Origin: Physocladia obscura
Taxonomy: Eukaryota; Chytridiomycota; Chytridiomycetes; Chytridiales; Chytriomycetaceae
Reading direction: 5' to 3'
Length of the DNA stretch: 13,404 nucleotides
Assembly (NCBI GenBank): GCA_027596945.1
Contig: JADGJH010000891.1
Span: 1-13,404, forward strand
The notes under the pieces are model-generated. The model saw nothing but the letters and a program-made list of their open reading frames with translations, was not told the DNA's origin and searched no databases. How positions within the stretch are numbered: the first letter of the stretch is position 1; each line of letters opens with the position of its first letter. Positions 11,001-13,404 of this stretch are shown here, piece by piece. The position numbers and the translations under genes were made by a program.

Positions 11001-11949
11001 TGATGTAATTTGAAAAACAGATCCACTTTTCAGACGAACCAACAAAAGGGGTTGCAAGAATGAGAAATGACAAGTGGATCATGGCGTTTATCCACAGATT
11101 AATTTTCTTAACAGATTTTTCGTCAGCCGAAGACAAAGTATGCGCAACGGATTTATGGCTTTTAGATAAGGCTATAATGAGTTTAACTTTGGAAAGAATA
11201 GATTCGTGCACCGATTTCCAGAGCCGTGAGTCATTGACCAGTGATTTCTTAATTGAATCAAGGGCGTTGGAATCGGATGAATTTGTAACCCACTTTGAGC
11301 CATCAAGAGCTTGAAGGAGCAAAAGTGTTTCGGAGCCAGATGCATAGGAAGATTGCGACTGTTTTTGTAGACCATTTTCGCCAATAACGCGTTGCAAACA
11401 GGTATTTATGAGGTCAGATATACACTTCGAAGAAACAGTTGCTAAATAATTGGCATTGGCAATAAAGGGTGACAAAACAAATGTGCCAGAAGGGGATGAC
11501 GCAGCAACAAGCGCCGAACAGAGATTCGTCAGCCGCACTTCATTCTCCGCTTTGCGTTGCGCGGTTCTTAACTTCGCCGCAACTGTCTGGGCTAGATGCA
11601 GGAGCAAAAGCAGATCGCGTGGTCGAGTAATCGAGAGATTGAGCGTATCGACATTTGCTTCTGCATGATCTGCATGATCAATACGATTCACATTCGCATT
11701 TGCAGTATCCAAATTTAATTTCGATTTCGGTTTGTCTGTTAGCACTCGGTCTAGACACTTTGCGAGTTTATCAAATGCCTTTTGAGCATCGAGAAACCGG
11801 CGCAAACCTCGTGTCACAACGTCCGCCGCATGTTGCTGAATCTCTGCTTCATCTGCAGTTTTTTTCGCCGCCGCACGTTCGTTGCGCTCACGTCGCGCTT
11901 TATCTGCAACGCTTTCTTTGCTACCACCTTTTCTGTTAGCAAAATCCAT
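8078..11949 (-). CDS. hul5: HECT E3 ubiquitin ligase, Hul5/UBE3C type
   Basis: Exons 11949-10797, 10766-10634, 10577-9646, 9586-9363, 9307-9086, 9032-8874, 8800-8504, 8451-8230 and 8161-8078 join to 1141 aa (human UBE3C is about 1083). The basic, charged N-terminus carries an IQ-like helix (about 35-58), as in UBE3C. The middle has the family motif around FHPVLQW. The C-terminal HECT domain runs from about 785 to 1141, with the catalytic cysteine Cys1109 in the TASTCFN loop and the usual C-terminus GFELS before a TGA stop. Known role: a proteasome-associated ligase that extends ubiquitin chains on stalled or misfolded substrates. The first join (10796-10767, 30 nt) is unusual. Without it a TGA at 10773-10771 interrupts the frame, although both flanks are conserved coding sequence. 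The remaining introns are 52-73 nt. UBE3B is the next-nearest family. Confidence 0.9.
8178..8200. repeat. AAAT tetranucleotide microsatellite inside a HUL5 intron
   Basis: Nearly six AAAT units on the plus strand lie inside intron 8162-8229. On the coding strand they form the T-rich stretch before the acceptor of the last exon. Confidence 0.8.
10767..10796 (-). other. Putative 30-nt micro-intron (or in-frame TGA) in HUL5
   Basis: The HUL5 frame from 11949 reaches TGA at 10773-10771 and then continues in the same frame through clearly conserved coding sequence (YLTDFIHASSRLLQLCSRYV, FHPVLQW). Removing the GTACTT...GATCAG segment (phase 1 on both sides, 30 nt) deletes the stop and keeps the frame. 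It would be far shorter than any other intron in the window (the next shortest is 47 nt). Alternatives are a nonsense allele, a sequencing error or stop readthrough. TGA is the terminal stop of this gene and of the Mga2-like gene, so general reassignment of TGA is unlikely. Confidence 0.5.
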
Positions 11950-12050
11950 GATTGAATATTTATAATGTTTTTATTGACCCCTGAAATAAAAAAAGACATT
12001 GGAATGGGCCTTTTGAACCCAAAATATAATTGATATCTTGAGGAAAGATT
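11950..12050. other. 101-nt spacer between the ornithine carrier and HUL5
   Basis: This spacer must hold both the carrier 3' end and the HUL5 5' UTR. On the coding strand it contains ATG at 11999, out of frame with HUL5 and overlapping its start, then a TTTTTTTATTTCAG stretch resembling a splice acceptor, then AATAAA-like sequence before the HUL5 ATG. No separate promoter element is recognisable. Confidence 0.5.
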
Positions 12051-13285
12051 CTACAACGGCACATTCCGCTTCAAAAGTTCATAAGTCATAAAAATAGAGC
12101 CAGAAGTTGGCGCAGATCGCAAAACTGTGATTCCACAGCCGCGATAAAATCCTTTGATACCTTGCGTCGCGTATATTTCTTTCGCAATGGCAACAAAGCC
12201 ACGATTAGCAGTGCTTCCTGGCTCAATAGTCTGCTGCCGCGACTTAATCACATCTGCAGGAAATAGTGAGAAGTTGAACATCTATATACGAGTTTAGAAT
12301 ATATAAAATAAAATAAATAACAATATGTAACAATAAATTAACATAAAAATTGCAGTATTTACCATTCCCGCTATCGCACCAGCTCCCATCAAATGCCAAG
12401 GTGTTAAATCATCCTTTGTTCTAACGCCCCTATATGCATTGGCGGCAATCATTTTCATGCAGACATACTCATATGATCCGAACCATGCCGCCCCACCACC
12501 ACTTTCCCTCAACAGTGTGCCCAAATGGCCACGGTAAAAGCCAGATAGACCCTCTGTCCTCATTATATTCCGAATTATGTCAGTTGGGCCGCTATACGAA
12601 GGTCGCAACGATTGGCCAACCTTCACGTGCTTATTGAGCCCCTGTACCTGCAGCTTGCATTTTATGAGTTCGATTGGTGTAAGGACTATTGAAACAATTG
12701 CGCCTGAAAAGAAGCCGCATGTTGCGAGTTGCGGGAGCGATAACGGCGCCGATGTTCCGGCTGTGTCAGGACTCATACTCCGGACAAGACGTTGGATTTG
12801 TGAGTAGCAGAGAAAAAGACCGCTGTTTTCGATCATTGCGCCGACAAGAGGAGCTGAAATTCCCTGAATGCATTTGTTTGTTGTTTTTGATGTTTACAGA
12901 ATTGTTTCGGATGTTATCTGATTGTGAAGTTGCGGCATAAGATAACAAGTTTGTTTTTTTTTTTTTACCTTGTAGAGACCCAGGAATCCTTCCTTCCGTA
13001 CTGTCTGTCGCAACACGTCAAGTGGTCCACGGAATGTTGGTGCATCGGCAGCAGCTGTTAGTAGCGGTTGAGTTTGCAAACGAACCTAGATATTCCAGAA
13101 ACTTTAGTAATTTCCCTTTTGTTATTCATTGCCTTCCAAACCTTGATTGTGTCGAACGGAAACTCAACGTATTTGCCCACAATACCCGCAATTGATCCAT
13201 GAATAATCTCGCCCATGACTGTCCCTTTTCTGCCTTCCTGTGCATGTGCAACCACAACAACACTTTCAACTTCCCTCGCTTGCAT
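12051..13285 (-). CDS. ort1: Mitochondrial ornithine carrier, Ort1/Arg11/Arg-13 type
   Basis: Exons 13285-13142, 13085-12969, 12863-12363 and 12281-12051 (introns 56, 105 and 81 nt) join to 330 aa. Three mitochondrial carrier signatures occur at the expected spacing: P43-x-D45-x-x-K48 (FPFDTIK, continuing VRLQ across the first splice), P150-x-E152-x-x-K155 and P262-x-D264-x-x-K267. The RESGGGAAWFGSYEY stretch and the LFPADVIKSRQQT signature are typical of the fungal ornithine carrier branch. It is inferred to sit in the inner membrane and export ornithine from the matrix for cytosolic arginine synthesis. The start is uncertain. ATG 13285 gives a 23-residue extension, whereas ATG 13216 starts the protein right before the first helix (307 aa, nearer to yeast Ort1). 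ATG 13285 follows a T-rich stretch ending in AG, so a further 5' exon outside the window is possible. The stop is TAG. Confidence 0.88.
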
Positions 13286-13404
13286 CTCCAAGTGAAAAAA
13301 AAAAAAAAAAAAAATATTTAAAAAAAATTTTTTTAAAGAGTAAAAATTTATTGGGTAAAACATTATATAATAAAAAAAATAAACCCAAATTAGTTACAAG
13401 AAAA
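13286..13404. other. AT-rich 5' flank of the ornithine carrier
   Basis: These 119 bases up to the window edge are strongly AT-rich, with long A and T runs. I see no reading frame or RNA gene. They probably hold part of the promoter or 5' UTR of the carrier, possibly the end of a 5' intron. Confidence 0.5.
13295..13314. promoter_or_regulatory. 20-nt poly(A)/poly(T) tract upstream of the ornithine carrier
   Basis: An unbroken run of 20 A on the plus strand (T on the coding strand) lies about 10 nt before ATG 13285. Poly(dA:dT) tracts commonly exclude nucleosomes in fungal promoters. It could instead be the pyrimidine tract of a splice acceptor (CACTTGGAG then ATG). Confidence 0.4.

Overview
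The window is a dense block of nuclear DNA from a fungus. Four intron-rich genes lie head to tail, all on the minus strand. In order of transcription (right to left) they are a mitochondrial ornithine carrier of the Ort1/Arg-13 type (12051-13285), a HECT ubiquitin ligase of the Hul5/UBE3C type (8078-11949), a CORVET tethering subunit of the Vps3/TGFBRAP1 type (3869-7824), and a membrane-anchored transcription factor of the Mga2/Spt23 type (62-3854). Mga2/Spt23 and the arginine-pathway carrier point to Fungi. The abundance of introns (about 28, mostly 47-105 nt) argues against a Saccharomycotina yeast. I cannot name the lineage.

Exon joins were worked out by hand from phase, GT/AG borders and remembered family alignments. 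With these joins every gene reads through in one frame: carrier 330 aa, HECT ligase 1141 aa, Vps3-like protein 998 aa, Mga2-like protein 1187 aa. The only obstacle is an in-frame TGA in the HECT ligase gene (10771-10773). It disappears only if a 30-nt intron is removed.

Intergenic space is very small: 101 nt between the carrier and the ligase, 253 nt between the ligase and the Vps3-like gene, and 14 nt between the Vps3-like stop and the first in-frame ATG of the Mga2-like gene. Control sequences must therefore overlap neighbouring genes or UTRs. The four products act in different pathways (arginine biosynthesis, proteasome-linked ubiquitination, endosome tethering, lipid-saturation control). 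I see no shared pathway beyond their co-orientation.

I found no tRNA, rRNA, transposon, CRISPR array or new multi-gene system. The points most worth checking are the TGA or micro-intron in HUL5, a stop-free 57-nt intron in the Vps3-like gene, an identical octapeptide repeated inside the HECT ligase, and the 14-nt junction.
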